From NCBI RefSeq assembly GCF_051201035.1, contig NZ_JBPODR010000010.1:29444-93443 (forward strand): a stretch of 64,000 nucleotides of DNA. The letters run 5' to 3'. The translations under genes and the position numbers were made by a program. Under the pieces are notes generated by a model. That model had not been told where the DNA came from, searched no databases, and saw only the letters and a list, made by a program, of their open reading frames with translations. Source of the stretch: Thermoanaerobacterium thermosulfurigenes. Its GTDB lineage: Bacteria > Bacillota > Thermoanaerobacteria > Thermoanaerobacterales > Thermoanaerobacteraceae. Of the stretch, positions 32,897 to 41,478 are shown piece after piece. Numbering within the stretch: the first letter of the stretch is position 1; each line of letters starts with the position of its first letter.

Positions 32897-33741
32897 TGGA
32901 AAAAACCAAAAAGAATATGACTATTTTAGAAATATTCGGTTGGGTATTGACACTATTTGTTATATTTCCTGTTTATATTATGATTATTAATTCTTTTAAA
33001 GATAGAAAAGAAATATTTACAAGTGAATTAAGTCTACCTAAGGCTTTAAATTTCACATATTATGTTCAAGCAATACAAAAGATGGACTTTTTGACTGCTT
33101 TAGGTAATTCTCTGTTTATTACAGTTACGAGTGTTGTGTTTATAATTGTATTGTCGTCAATGGCGGCATGGGTTCTTGAAAGAAATAAAACGACTATTTC
33201 CAATATTATATTTTATACATTGGTTGCGACAATGTTGATACCATTTCAATCTGTCATGATACCATTAGTGCAGTATTTAAGTAAATGGCAGATTCCGGGG
33301 ACGAATTTTTCGCTGATTGATACGAGATATGGGCTTATTTTTATGAATATAGGCTTTGGCATAGGTATGTCTACATTTTTGTTTCATGGATTCATTAAAA
33401 ATGTTCCGCTTGAAATGGAGGAAGCTGCAACAATTGATGGATGCAATAAATTTCAATTGTTTTGGAGAATAGTTTTTCCCAATCTTGAGCCTATTATTGT
33501 TACTGTAGCTATATTAAATGTTATATCACTTTGGAACGATTATTTGCTTCCGTCATTGGTTTTACGCAGTCCTAACCTTAGGACTATTCCGCTGTCGACG
33601 TTTTTCTTTTTTGGAGAGTTTACCATAGAGTGGAATTTGGCATTAGCAGGTTTAGTGCTGACGATAATACCGGTAATTATATTTTATCTGTTCTCACAGA
33701 AATACATTATTAAAGGTGTAATGGCTGGAGCAATAAAATAA
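32896..33741 (+). CDS. ABC sugar transporter permease, MalG-like (locus B)
   Basis: A 281-residue permease. The EAA loop EMEEAATIDGCNKFQLFWRIVFP, the early YIMIINSFKDRKEIF segment and the MLIPFQSVMIPLVQYL segment are typical of the MalG group. It starts within the stop codon of its partner. GH65-B follows 35 bp later. No ATPase gene is present in this locus either. Confidence 0.93.
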   Translation: MEKTKKNMTILEIFGWVLTLFVIFPVYIMIINSFKDRKEIFTSELSLPKALNFTYYVQAIQKMDFLTALGNSLFITVTSVVFIIVLSSMAAWVLERNKTTISNIIFYTLVATMLIPFQSVMIPLVQYLSKWQIPGTNFSLIDTRYGLIFMNIGFGIGMSTFLFHGFIKNVPLEMEEAATIDGCNKFQLFWRIVFPNLEPIIVTVAILNVISLWNDYLLPSLVLRSPNLRTIPLSTFFFFGEFTIEWNLALAGLVLTIIPVIIFYLFSQKYIIKGVMAGAIK

Positions 33742-33776
33742 GTTGTCGACTTTATTTAGAAAGCGTGGAGGTTCAG

Positions 33777-36122
33777 ATGAAAAAATCAATATATCCTTAT
33801 GATGCATGGAAAATAAGAGAAAGCAAATTCGACATAGAAACAAATTATCGAAATGAAACTATTTTTTCTTTAGGAAACGGTTATTTTGGTGTGAGGGGTA
33901 CATTTGAAGAAGGTTACTCAGGCCCTAATGGCACATCGTTTAACGCAACATATATTAACGGATTTTATGAAATCTACGATATAAATTACGCAGAGGGTGG
34001 ATATGGTTTTCCAAGTTACGGCGAAGCAATGGTAAATGTTGCTGATAGCAAAATTGTAAAATTGTTTGTAGATGATGAGCCATTTGACTTGTTAAAAGGC
34101 AACCTAATTGAATACGAAAGAATACTTGATATGAAGGAGGGTTTCACAGAAAGAAAGGTTGTTTGGGAGACTGAAAAAGGGAAAAAGCTGGAGATAACTG
34201 TAAAAAGATTAATTTCTTTTAAAAGGCAACATTTAGGTGTTATAGTTTTTAGATTTAGACCGTTAAACTTTAGTGGGAAGATAAAATTGATTTCCGAAGT
34301 TGATGGAAATATATATTACGGGAATGAGACAGATGACATGCGAGTAGGAAACAACATGAGAGGGAAAGTCGTAAATACCATTGACAGTCATATTGACGGA
34401 TATATGGGATGGCTAATGCAAGCTACAAAAAGAAGTAAGCTAAAATACATTTGTTCTGTAAACCATGATGTAAAAACTGATTGCCATTATGAACTTAAAA
34501 ATTACAAATCGGATGATAAAATAGGTTTTGAATTCTCTATTGATGCTGAAAAAGATAAAATTTTTCAGCTTGATAAGTTTGTTTCGTACTACACATCAAG
34601 AGAATGTTTAGAAGATAAGCTTGTTGATAGTTCGGTCCATGAGGTCATAAGTGCTAAATCGGATGGAGTAAATATCATCTTTAAGGAGCAGTTTGATTAT
34701 TTAAAAGAATTTTGGGCAGATGCAGATGTGGAAATAGACGGCGATATTTCTATGCAACAAGGCATAAGGTACAACGAATTTCAATTGCTTCAGTCTGTAT
34801 CAAAAAATGATATTGCGAATATATGTGCAAAAGGTCTTACAGGTGAAGGATATGAAGGACACTATTTTTGGGACTCTGATGTCTATATCATGCCATTTTT
34901 TCTCTACACAAAACCAGACATCGCTAAAAACTTTGTAATGTTTCGATACAATTTATTAGATGCGGCCAGAAAAAGGGCGAAGGAATTGGGATATAAAGGT
35001 GCCCTTTATCCCTGGAGGACGATAGATGGACCGGAATGTTCATCTTATTTTCCCGCTGGAACTGCTCAATATCACATAAACTCTGATATAGTTTTGGCTA
35101 TAAAAAAATACGTTGATGCAACTTTAGATTACGAATTTTTGTACAAGTACGGTGCAGAAATTATTTTTGAAACTGCAAGGCTTTGGATAAGCATAGGTGC
35201 ATATATTCCTTTGAAAAATAATAAGTTTTGTTTGAATTGCGTAACAGGACCTGATGAATATACGGCATTGGTTGACAACAATGCGTATACAAACTATATG
35301 GCACAAATGAACTTAGAGTATGCATACTTTGTTGCCAAGGAGATGGCTAAAAAAGCTCCGGAATATTATGATAACATCAAAAAAAAGATTGGACTTACTG
35401 ATGAAGAACTAAATGAATGGAATGACGCAGCACAGAACATGTATTTACCTTATTCGGGTGATTTTGGAATTATTCCACAAGATGATAGCTTTCTTTATAA
35501 AGAGAGATTAAATGCAAAGGATTTAGAAAGCGAAAAACCCTTGTTACTTCACAGACATTATCTAAATATATACAGATATCAGATATGTAAACAACCTGAT
35601 GTACTATTGCTTATGTACCTAAGAAGAGAATTATTTAGCATTGATGAAATTAAAAGAAATTACGATTACTATGAGCCAATAACGACTCATGATTCATCGC
35701 TTTCACCAGCCATATTCAGCATTCTTGCAAATGAGATCGGATATTATGATAAAGCCTACGAATATTTTATGATGACGGCAAGAATGGATCTTGATGATTA
35801 CAACGGGAATGTGAAAGATGGGATACACACTGCTTGCATGGCTGGTGCTTGGAGCGCAATCATAAGTGGATTTGGTGGAATGATGACATATCCTGATGGA
35901 CTTCATTTTATGCCTAATATACCCAAAAGCTGGAAGTCATTATCGTACAACATTAGATATAAAAATTGTAAAATGCATGTAAGCATTACCCAAGAAAAAG
36001 CGTCATTTTCATTGATTAAAGGTGAGATGCTGAAAATTCACATTTACGATGAAGAAATAACGCTTTTGAAAGGCGACAAAGTTGAAAAAGAGGTGAAAAA
36101 AGTTGATAGACAAAAGTGTTAA
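33777..36122 (+). CDS. GH65 glycoside phosphorylase, second subtype (locus B)
   Basis: Cytosolic inverting disaccharide phosphorylase of 781 residues. The catalytic Glu is about residue 494 in TGPDEYTALVDNNAYTNYMA. THDSSLSPAIFSI is the phosphate-site region, and EGHYFWDSDVYIMPF the barrel motif. Its substrate loop YPWRTIDGPECSSYFPAGTAQYH differs from locus A and is of the maltose/trehalose-phosphorylase-like kind, so a different linkage is expected; the exact sugar cannot be read from sequence. ATG 33777, 6 nt after GGAGG. Its end overlaps pgmB by 20 bp, tying beta-glucose-1-phosphate production to its use. Confidence 0.85.
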   Translation: MKKSIYPYDAWKIRESKFDIETNYRNETIFSLGNGYFGVRGTFEEGYSGPNGTSFNATYINGFYEIYDINYAEGGYGFPSYGEAMVNVADSKIVKLFVDDEPFDLLKGNLIEYERILDMKEGFTERKVVWETEKGKKLEITVKRLISFKRQHLGVIVFRFRPLNFSGKIKLISEVDGNIYYGNETDDMRVGNNMRGKVVNTIDSHIDGYMGWLMQATKRSKLKYICSVNHDVKTDCHYELKNYKSDDKIGFEFSIDAEKDKIFQLDKFVSYYTSRECLEDKLVDSSVHEVISAKSDGVNIIFKEQFDYLKEFWADADVEIDGDISMQQGIRYNEFQLLQSVSKNDIANICAKGLTGEGYEGHYFWDSDVYIMPFFLYTKPDIAKNFVMFRYNLLDAARKRAKELGYKGALYPWRTIDGPECSSYFPAGTAQYHINSDIVLAIKKYVDATLDYEFLYKYGAEIIFETARLWISIGAYIPLKNNKFCLNCVTGPDEYTALVDNNAYTNYMAQMNLEYAYFVAKEMAKKAPEYYDNIKKKIGLTDEELNEWNDAAQNMYLPYSGDFGIIPQDDSFLYKERLNAKDLESEKPLLLHRHYLNIYRYQICKQPDVLLLMYLRRELFSIDEIKRNYDYYEPITTHDSSLSPAIFSILANEIGYYDKAYEYFMMTARMDLDDYNGNVKDGIHTACMAGAWSAIISGFGGMMTYPDGLHFMPNIPKSWKSLSYNIRYKNCKMHVSITQEKASFSLIKGEMLKIHIYDEEITLLKGDKVEKEVKKVDRQKC

Positions 36123-36762
36123 GCATAAAGGCGTGATATTTGATTTAGATGGTGTGATTACGGATACTGCTGAATACCACTATTTGGCGTGGAAAAAGTT
36201 GGCTGATGAATTAAATGTATATTTTGACAGAGAAATAAATGAAAATTTGAAAGGTATTAGCAGAATTGAGTCGTTGGAGATAATTTTAAAGAAAAGCAAT
36301 AATTTTTTTAGTGAAGAAGAAAAGTATTATTTGGCAGATAAAAAAAATGAATACTACAAAGAGATGATAAATAGAATGACACCTAAGGATTTACTTCCTG
36401 GTGTAGTAGACTTAATAAGAGAATTAAAAGATAGAGGAATAAAAATAGCTGTGGCTTCTGTAAGCAAAAATGCAAAAACCGTGCTTTCAAATCTTGGCCT
36501 CATTGAGACATTTGATTACATTGTGGATGCAGAAAAAATAAAAAATGGCAAACCAGATCCGGAAATTTTCTTAAACGCTGCCGCTGGAATTGACGTTGAA
36601 CCTAAATTATGTATAGGAATAGAGGATTCTAAAGCTGGTATTGAAGCCATAAATAGGGCAGGAATGGTATCTATTGGAGTTGGCAATTATGAAACAGTGA
36701 AAGGGGCAGATATTGTCTTAAAGGACTTAAGCGATCCATTGCCAATATTAAACTTGCTATAA
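36103..36762 (+). CDS. pgmB: Beta-phosphoglucomutase
   Basis: HAD-superfamily enzyme converting beta-glucose-1-phosphate to glucose-6-phosphate, the step that follows GH65 phosphorolysis. The 219 residues include motif I FDLDGVITDTAEYH (nucleophile and acid/base Asp pair), the helical cap with NENLKGISRIESLE, motif II VASVSKN, and KPDPEIF...GIEDSKAGIEAI for motifs III and IV. TTG start at 36103, 7 nt after GAGGTG. The overlap with GH65-B indicates coupling. It probably also serves locus A, which has no PgmB of its own. Confidence 0.95.
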   Translation: MIDKSVKHKGVIFDLDGVITDTAEYHYLAWKKLADELNVYFDREINENLKGISRIESLEIILKKSNNFFSEEEKYYLADKKNEYYKEMINRMTPKDLLPGVVDLIRELKDRGIKIAVASVSKNAKTVLSNLGLIETFDYIVDAEKIKNGKPDPEIFLNAAAGIDVEPKLCIGIEDSKAGIEAINRAGMVSIGVGNYETVKGADIVLKDLSDPLPILNLL

Positions 36763-36771
36763 AATAGTAAT

Positions 36772-36828
36772 AATAACCTCCCAAAGGAATAAATTTATTA
36801 TAGATTCGTAGTTGGGAGGTTATTTTTT
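36772..36828 (+). terminator. Terminator after pgmB whose 3' arm carries the SD of the next gene
   Basis: Stem AATAACCTCCCAA (36772-36784) / TTGGGAGGTTATT (36812-36824) with a long AT-rich loop, ending in six or more T. The GGGAGGT in the 3' arm is the only SD for the GTG at 36829, which starts right after the T tract. Formation of the hairpin would both end pgmB transcripts and hide the SD of read-through mRNA. Confidence 0.75.
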
Positions 36829-37599
36829 GTGAAACTATATTATATCAAAAAAAGCGTCATCATAAACTTGTTAGCGGTTTTTGTACTAGCATTTATATCT
36901 ATTTTGTACACAAATTATGGTGTTCCACCTGTTATAAGTACATTATTAAATATAAATATGCAGCTTCCGATTTATAGCGTTGATATTCCTGACAAAAGGG
37001 TTGCTATATCGTTTGACGCATCATGGGGAAGTGATAAGACAGAAAGACTTTTGCAGATATTAAAAGATAAAAATGTAAAGGCCACGTTTTTTTTGACTGG
37101 GCTTTGGATTGATAAATATCCTGATCTTGTAAAAAAAATTTATGAAGAAGGTCATGATGTGGAAAACCACAGCAATACACATCCACACATGACGCAGTTA
37201 AGCGATTTAGAAATGACAAATGAGATAAAAGCTTGTGAGGAGAAACTTGTAAAGATCACTGGACAAAAGCCTTACTTATTTAGACCTCCATACGGCGACT
37301 ACAACGATAAAGTCATTGAGACAGCAAAGAGTTTAGGATATTATACCATACAATGGGATGTAGATTCGCTTGATTGGAGAGGCCTTGACACCGAGGCGAT
37401 AATAAATAGGGTATTGCCAAACGTTAAAAAAGGTTCCATCATCCTCTTTCACAATAATGGTCAATTTACACCTGAGGCGATACCGTACATTATTGATAAA
37501 CTGAAAGAAAATGGATATCAAATAGTTCCTATAAGTCAGTTAATATATAAGGAAAATTACTATATTGATCATGAGGGCAGGCAACATAAAAAACAATAA
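36829..37599 (+). CDS. Polysaccharide deacetylase (NodB domain), PdaB-like
   Basis: A 256-residue exported or membrane-anchored carbohydrate esterase. One N-terminal hydrophobic segment is followed by a NodB domain with SFDASWG (catalytic Asp), the metal-binding HSNTHPH, RPPYGDYND and the closing LFHNNG. The layout resembles B. subtilis PdaB, which is needed for spore cortex/coat integrity, so sporulation expression is likely but unproven. GTG start at 36829 with its SD buried in the preceding hairpin. A 237-bp AT-rich gap without recognisable features follows. Confidence 0.88.
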   Translation: MKLYYIKKSVIINLLAVFVLAFISILYTNYGVPPVISTLLNINMQLPIYSVDIPDKRVAISFDASWGSDKTERLLQILKDKNVKATFFLTGLWIDKYPDLVKKIYEEGHDVENHSNTHPHMTQLSDLEMTNEIKACEEKLVKITGQKPYLFRPPYGDYNDKVIETAKSLGYYTIQWDVDSLDWRGLDTEAIINRVLPNVKKGSIILFHNNGQFTPEAIPYIIDKLKENGYQIVPISQLIYKENYYIDHEGRQHKKQ

Positions 37600-37836
37600 A
37601 ATTTTATTAAGTTATGCAATAATAATTGCAAAAAAATAAAATTAATGATATTATTTTGATAATGTTGAGAAAAATAATATCAATTTTTTTGCGATACTTT
37701 GTATTGAGGTTGGGTGGTTCAATGAAGTTTATTTATGTAAAACGATTAAATATTTTAATAAACCTGTCATAAATGCTCTTCTCTGTTAATATCTATATTT
37801 TAAGAAGATACACATGATGGAAGGGAGAGTAAACAG

Positions 37837-38496
37837 ATGGCAGGTAATATATTGGGGAATAATATGGTTAATGTATCTGGTAAAATTGTAAGCGAATTGG
37901 AGTTTAGTCACGAGCTTTATGGGGAGCAGTTTTATAATTTTACGCTTGAAGTGCCAAGACTAAGTGACGCAAAAGATATGCTTCCGATTACTATTTCAAA
38001 CAGACTATTTGAAGGCATAAATTTAACTCCAGGCACTAAAGTGAAAATAGAAGGACAACTTAGATCATACAATAGGCAATCGCCAAATGGTGGTAAAAAT
38101 AGGCTGATATTGACTATTTTTGCAAGGGATATTATAGTCGTAGGTGATGATGAAAGCACTAAAAATCCTAATGAGATTTTTTTGGACGGATTTATATGTA
38201 AAGAGCCTGTTTATAGAACAACACCATTTGGGAGAGAAATATCAGATTTGCTTGTGGCTGTCAATAGACCATACAGCAAGTCAGACTATATTCCAGTAAT
38301 CGCATGGGGAAGAAATGCCAGATTTTGCGAAAAGCTGAAAGTAGGCGATCGCATAAAATTGTGGGGAAGGGTACAAAGCAGAGAATATCAAAAAAAAGGA
38401 GATAATAACGAGATTATAACGAGAACAGCCTATGAAGTATCCATAACAAAAATGGAAAAAGTCAATAAAGAGGATTTGATTTTGACACAGCAATAG
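37837..38496 (+). CDS. SSB-like protein with two OB folds
   Basis: A 219-residue single-stranded DNA-binding-like protein. Residues about 8-105 (MVNVSGKIVSELEFS..EGQLRSYNRQ..LTIFARDI) and 108-205 (NEIFLDGFICKEPVYRTTPFGREISDLLVAVNR..YIPVIAWGRNA..KLWGRVQSREYQKK) each form an SSB-type OB domain. The acidic C-terminal tail of replicative SSB is missing. Tandem-OB versions occur in clostridia alongside normal SSB. SD GGGAGAG. The corrinoid adenosyltransferase gene follows 30 bp on. Confidence 0.82.
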   Translation: MAGNILGNNMVNVSGKIVSELEFSHELYGEQFYNFTLEVPRLSDAKDMLPITISNRLFEGINLTPGTKVKIEGQLRSYNRQSPNGGKNRLILTIFARDIIVVGDDESTKNPNEIFLDGFICKEPVYRTTPFGREISDLLVAVNRPYSKSDYIPVIAWGRNARFCEKLKVGDRIKLWGRVQSREYQKKGDNNEIITRTAYEVSITKMEKVNKEDLILTQQ

Positions 38497-38526
38497 ATAT
38501 TTTACATACAAAAGGAGAGATTGTCG

Positions 38527-39054
38527 TTGAAAAACGGTTTGATTCAAATATACACAGGCGATGGGAAAGGCAAGACGACTGCTGCTATAGGCCTTGGCAT
38601 AAGAGCTTTAGGCAGAGACTTTAAGGTATATATGGTTCAATTTTTAAAAGGGAGAGATACGGGAGAGCTTTATGTTTTAAAAAACATAGATAATTTCAAG
38701 GTTTTTAGATTTCAGTCAAGTGAAAAATTCTTCTTTCAGATGGATGAGAACGAAAAAAATGTACTTAGAGATGAGATGCATGAGGCTTATAAATTTATAG
38801 AAAATGTCATTAAAAATGAAGAGTGCGATATGCTTATATTAGATGAAATAATGGGGGTAATACAGAACAATATTTTTTCTGTGGAAGATGTGCTTAAACT
38901 CATGAAGGAAAAGCCAGATACAATGGAGATGATTTTAACAGGCAGAAATGCTCCTAAAGAGCTTATTGATAATGCAGATCTTGTGACAGAGATGAAGTTA
39001 GTTAAACATCCTTTTGAAAAAGGTATTTCTGCTAGATATGGAATAGAATTTTAA
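38527..39054 (+). CDS. cobO: Cob(I)yrinic acid a,c-diamide adenosyltransferase (CobO/BtuR type)
   Basis: Transfers the adenosyl group of ATP to cob(I)alamin or its precursors, making coenzyme B12 forms. The 175-residue protein has the P-loop GDGKGKTTAAIGLGIRALG, the VQFLKG motif, LDEIMG and TGRNAPKELIDNADLVTEM of the CobA/CobO/BtuR family. TTG at 38527 is 7 nt past AGGAGAG; TTG 38521 is too close. No other cobalamin genes are adjacent. It ends in a strong terminator shared with the dap operon. Confidence 0.93.
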   Translation: MKNGLIQIYTGDGKGKTTAAIGLGIRALGRDFKVYMVQFLKGRDTGELYVLKNIDNFKVFRFQSSEKFFFQMDENEKNVLRDEMHEAYKFIENVIKNEECDMLILDEIMGVIQNNIFSVEDVLKLMKEKPDTMEMILTGRNAPKELIDNADLVTEMKLVKHPFEKGISARYGIEF

Positions 39055-39077
39055 AACCCGGCTAAGCCGGGTTTTTT
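39053..39077. terminator. Terminator between cobO and the convergent dap operon
   Basis: 10-bp stem AAAACCCGGC / GCCGGGTTTT with a TAA loop and a further TT. It overlaps the cobO stop and the end of dapH. Confidence 0.88.
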
Positions 39078-39789
39078 AACCTCTTAAATCGTCCAATAGT
39101 TTAGTTTTTTCTCTGGTCTTTTCGTCTTTGATTTTGACAATTTTAGCAGGGACGCCAGCTACGACGGTGTTTGGCGGTACGTCTTCTGTGACGACAGACC
39201 CTGCTGCTACAACAGCATCGTGACCAACTCTGACACCTTCTAGAAGGACGGCATTAGCTCCTATAAGCACATTATCTTCAACTATAACAGGTATACTGCT
39301 TGGTGGCTCCAGCACGCCTGCTATGACTGCACCAGCGCCAACATGGACATTTTTCCCGATTATTCCTCTTGCACCGATAACGGCATTCATGTCTATCATT
39401 GTATTTTCACCAATTTCAGCACCTATATTTATTATAGCACCCATCATGATTACTGCATTTTTTCCTATTTTTACTCTATCTCTTATGATAGCGCCTGGTT
39501 CGATACGGGCATTTAAGTCTTTTATATCAAGTAATGGTATTGCTGAATTTCGCCTATCGTATTCAAGGTGATAATCCTTAATCTTGTCTTTGTTTTCATC
39601 TAAAAGTTTTTTAACATCTTCTAATTCTCCCAAAATTATTTTAAAATTGTCAGTGCCAAAAACTTTAAATATCTTTTCGTCTACATCTATGTTTCCATTT
39701 ATATAGGCTTTTACTGGTGTTGATTTTTTAGATTCCTTTATGAATTTTGCTATTTCATAAGGATTTGTCAATTCATCTTTTGAATTCAA
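39076..39789 (-). CDS. dapH: Tetrahydrodipicolinate N-acetyltransferase
   Basis: Acetylates 2,3,4,5-tetrahydrodipicolinate in the acetylase branch of lysine/diaminopimelate synthesis. The 237-residue trimeric left-handed beta-helix protein has hexapeptide repeats (IEPGAIIRDRVKIGKNAVIMMG through VVAAGSVVTEDVPPNTVVAG) after the DapH N-terminal domain with DYHLEYDRRNSAIPLLD. TTG start at 39789 with SD AAAGGA. Last gene of asd-dapA-dapB-dapH, 6 bp after dapB. Confidence 0.95.
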   Translation of the reverse strand: MNSKDELTNPYEIAKFIKESKKSTPVKAYINGNIDVDEKIFKVFGTDNFKIILGELEDVKKLLDENKDKIKDYHLEYDRRNSAIPLLDIKDLNARIEPGAIIRDRVKIGKNAVIMMGAIINIGAEIGENTMIDMNAVIGARGIIGKNVHVGAGAVIAGVLEPPSSIPVIVEDNVLIGANAVLLEGVRVGHDAVVAAGSVVTEDVPPNTVVAGVPAKIVKIKDEKTREKTKLLDDLRG

Positions 39790-39795
39790 AAGTCA

Positions 39796-40551
39796 TCATC
39801 CTTTCTTGACAAGTGATTCCATGTCGTAAAGTCCAGGTTTTTGATTTATTAAAAACTTAGCTGCTAAAAGTGCGCCATTCCCAAATATTTCTCTCGATCT
39901 TGCAGAATGGCTGATTTTAATGATTTCGTCATGACCAGCGAAAATCACTTCATGTTCGCCTACTACGGTACCACCCCTTAACGCATGGATTCCTACTTCA
40001 TTTTTATCTCGCTTATCTACATTTGAATGTCTTCCATACACATATTCCATTCTATCGCCTAAAACGCTGTTGATGGCATCTGCAATAAGCAAAGCTGTTC
40101 CGCTTGGCGAATCTTTTTTCATATTGTGGTGCATTTCAAGTATTTCTATGTCAAAATTATCACTTAAAACTTTTGCAGCTTCTTTGACTAAACTTATAAG
40201 TACATTGATGCCTAACGACATGTTAGCAGACCTAAACACGGGAATATGGTTAGATGCTTCTTTTAAAGAGTTAATTTCTTCTTCATCAAGCCCTGTTGTT
40301 GCAACGACAACAGGTAAATTTTTGATTACAGCGGCTTTTAACAATTGCGGCACAGCGGTGTGATATGAAAAATCTATCACTACATCGGCATCCACATCTA
40401 CTTCATCAAGGCTTTTGTAGACGGGAAATCCGCATTGACACTGATTTTGATCGATTCCAGCAACAACTTCAAAGTCTTGATTCTGTGAAGCCATGCTTGC
40501 GATTACTTTGCCCATTTTTCCACAGCAACCATTTATTATCACTCTTATCAT
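39796..40551 (-). CDS. dapB: 4-hydroxy-tetrahydrodipicolinate reductase
   Basis: NAD(P)H-dependent reductase of the lysine/DAP pathway. The 251 residues start with the dinucleotide-binding IINGCCGKMGKVIA. They continue with VVIDFSYHTAV and VVATTGLD, and carry the catalytic EMHHNMKKDSPSGTALLIA motif with the His-His pair and Lys. Between dapA (13-bp gap) and dapH (6-bp gap). Confidence 0.97.
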   Translation of the reverse strand: MIRVIINGCCGKMGKVIASMASQNQDFEVVAGIDQNQCQCGFPVYKSLDEVDVDADVVIDFSYHTAVPQLLKAAVIKNLPVVVATTGLDEEEINSLKEASNHIPVFRSANMSLGINVLISLVKEAAKVLSDNFDIEILEMHHNMKKDSPSGTALLIADAINSVLGDRMEYVYGRHSNVDKRDKNEVGIHALRGGTVVGEHEVIFAGHDEIIKISHSARSREIFGNGALLAAKFLINQKPGLYDMESLVKKG

Positions 40552-40564
40552 TAATACAGCCTCC

Positions 40565-41446
40565 TCATATCAGTCCAAATTCTTTTAACGTAGTTTTCAG
40601 TGCATTTAAATTCTTTTCGGACATATCGACTAAAGGAAGCCTCAATGGTCCGACATTGAAACCCATTAAATTCATTGCCGTCTTGACTGGAATTGGATTA
40701 GTTTCTATGAACATGACGCTATTTAAAGGATTTAATTCCAATTGCAACTTTCTTGCGGCTTCTATATCTCCATTCAAAAATAGCATTACCATTTCGTGTA
40801 TTTTTTGAGGCACGATATTTGCGGTGACAGAAATTACACCTATGCCTCCTAATGAAAGTATCGGCACGACTTGATCATCGTTTCCTGAATATATTTCAAA
40901 TTTATCGCCCATTATCCTGGCTATCTCAGCTATCTGAACTATATCGCTACTGGCCTCTTTTACACCAACAACATTGTCAACGTATTTGCATATTTCTAAG
41001 TATGTTTCTGGTTTCACGTTCATTCCTGTTCTACTTGGAACATTGTATATTATTATTGGCTTATCGACATTTTTGGCGATTTCCGTAAAATGTTTGACAA
41101 GTCCTGCTTGAGTAGTCTTATTGTAGTATGGTGTTATGACAAGCAGAGCATCAGCACCGACAGATGAAGCATATTTACTTAGTTCAATGCTGTGACGCGT
41201 ATCATTGCTGCCAGTCCCAGCTATGACCGGGATGCGACCATTTACTTTATCAACTGCAAATTTAATTGTATCCATTCTTTCTTTATCTGTCATCGTTGAC
41301 GATTCACCAGTTGTGCCACATATTATTATGGCATCTGTACCTTCTTTTATATGCCATTCTAAAAGTTCCTCTAACTTATTAAAATTAACTCCATCTTCAG
41401 TGAATGGGGTAACGAGGGCAACACCTGAACCCTTAAATACTGGCAT
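40565..41446 (-). CDS. dapA: 4-hydroxy-tetrahydrodipicolinate synthase
   Basis: Condenses pyruvate with aspartate semialdehyde. The 293-residue TIM barrel has the phosphate-binding CGTTGESSTM, the Tyr of TPYYNKTTQ, IIYNVPSRTGM and the Schiff-base Lys in VVGVKEASSD. ATG 41446 with SD AAAGGATG, 32 bp after asd. Confidence 0.97.
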   Translation of the reverse strand: MPVFKGSGVALVTPFTEDGVNFNKLEELLEWHIKEGTDAIIICGTTGESSTMTDKERMDTIKFAVDKVNGRIPVIAGTGSNDTRHSIELSKYASSVGADALLVITPYYNKTTQAGLVKHFTEIAKNVDKPIIIYNVPSRTGMNVKPETYLEICKYVDNVVGVKEASSDIVQIAEIARIMGDKFEIYSGNDDQVVPILSLGGIGVISVTANIVPQKIHEMVMLFLNGDIEAARKLQLELNPLNSVMFIETNPIPVKTAMNLMGFNVGPLRLPLVDMSEKNLNALKTTLKEFGLI

Positions 41447-41478
41447 TATTAACCATCCTTTCTCAGATCATAAAGACA

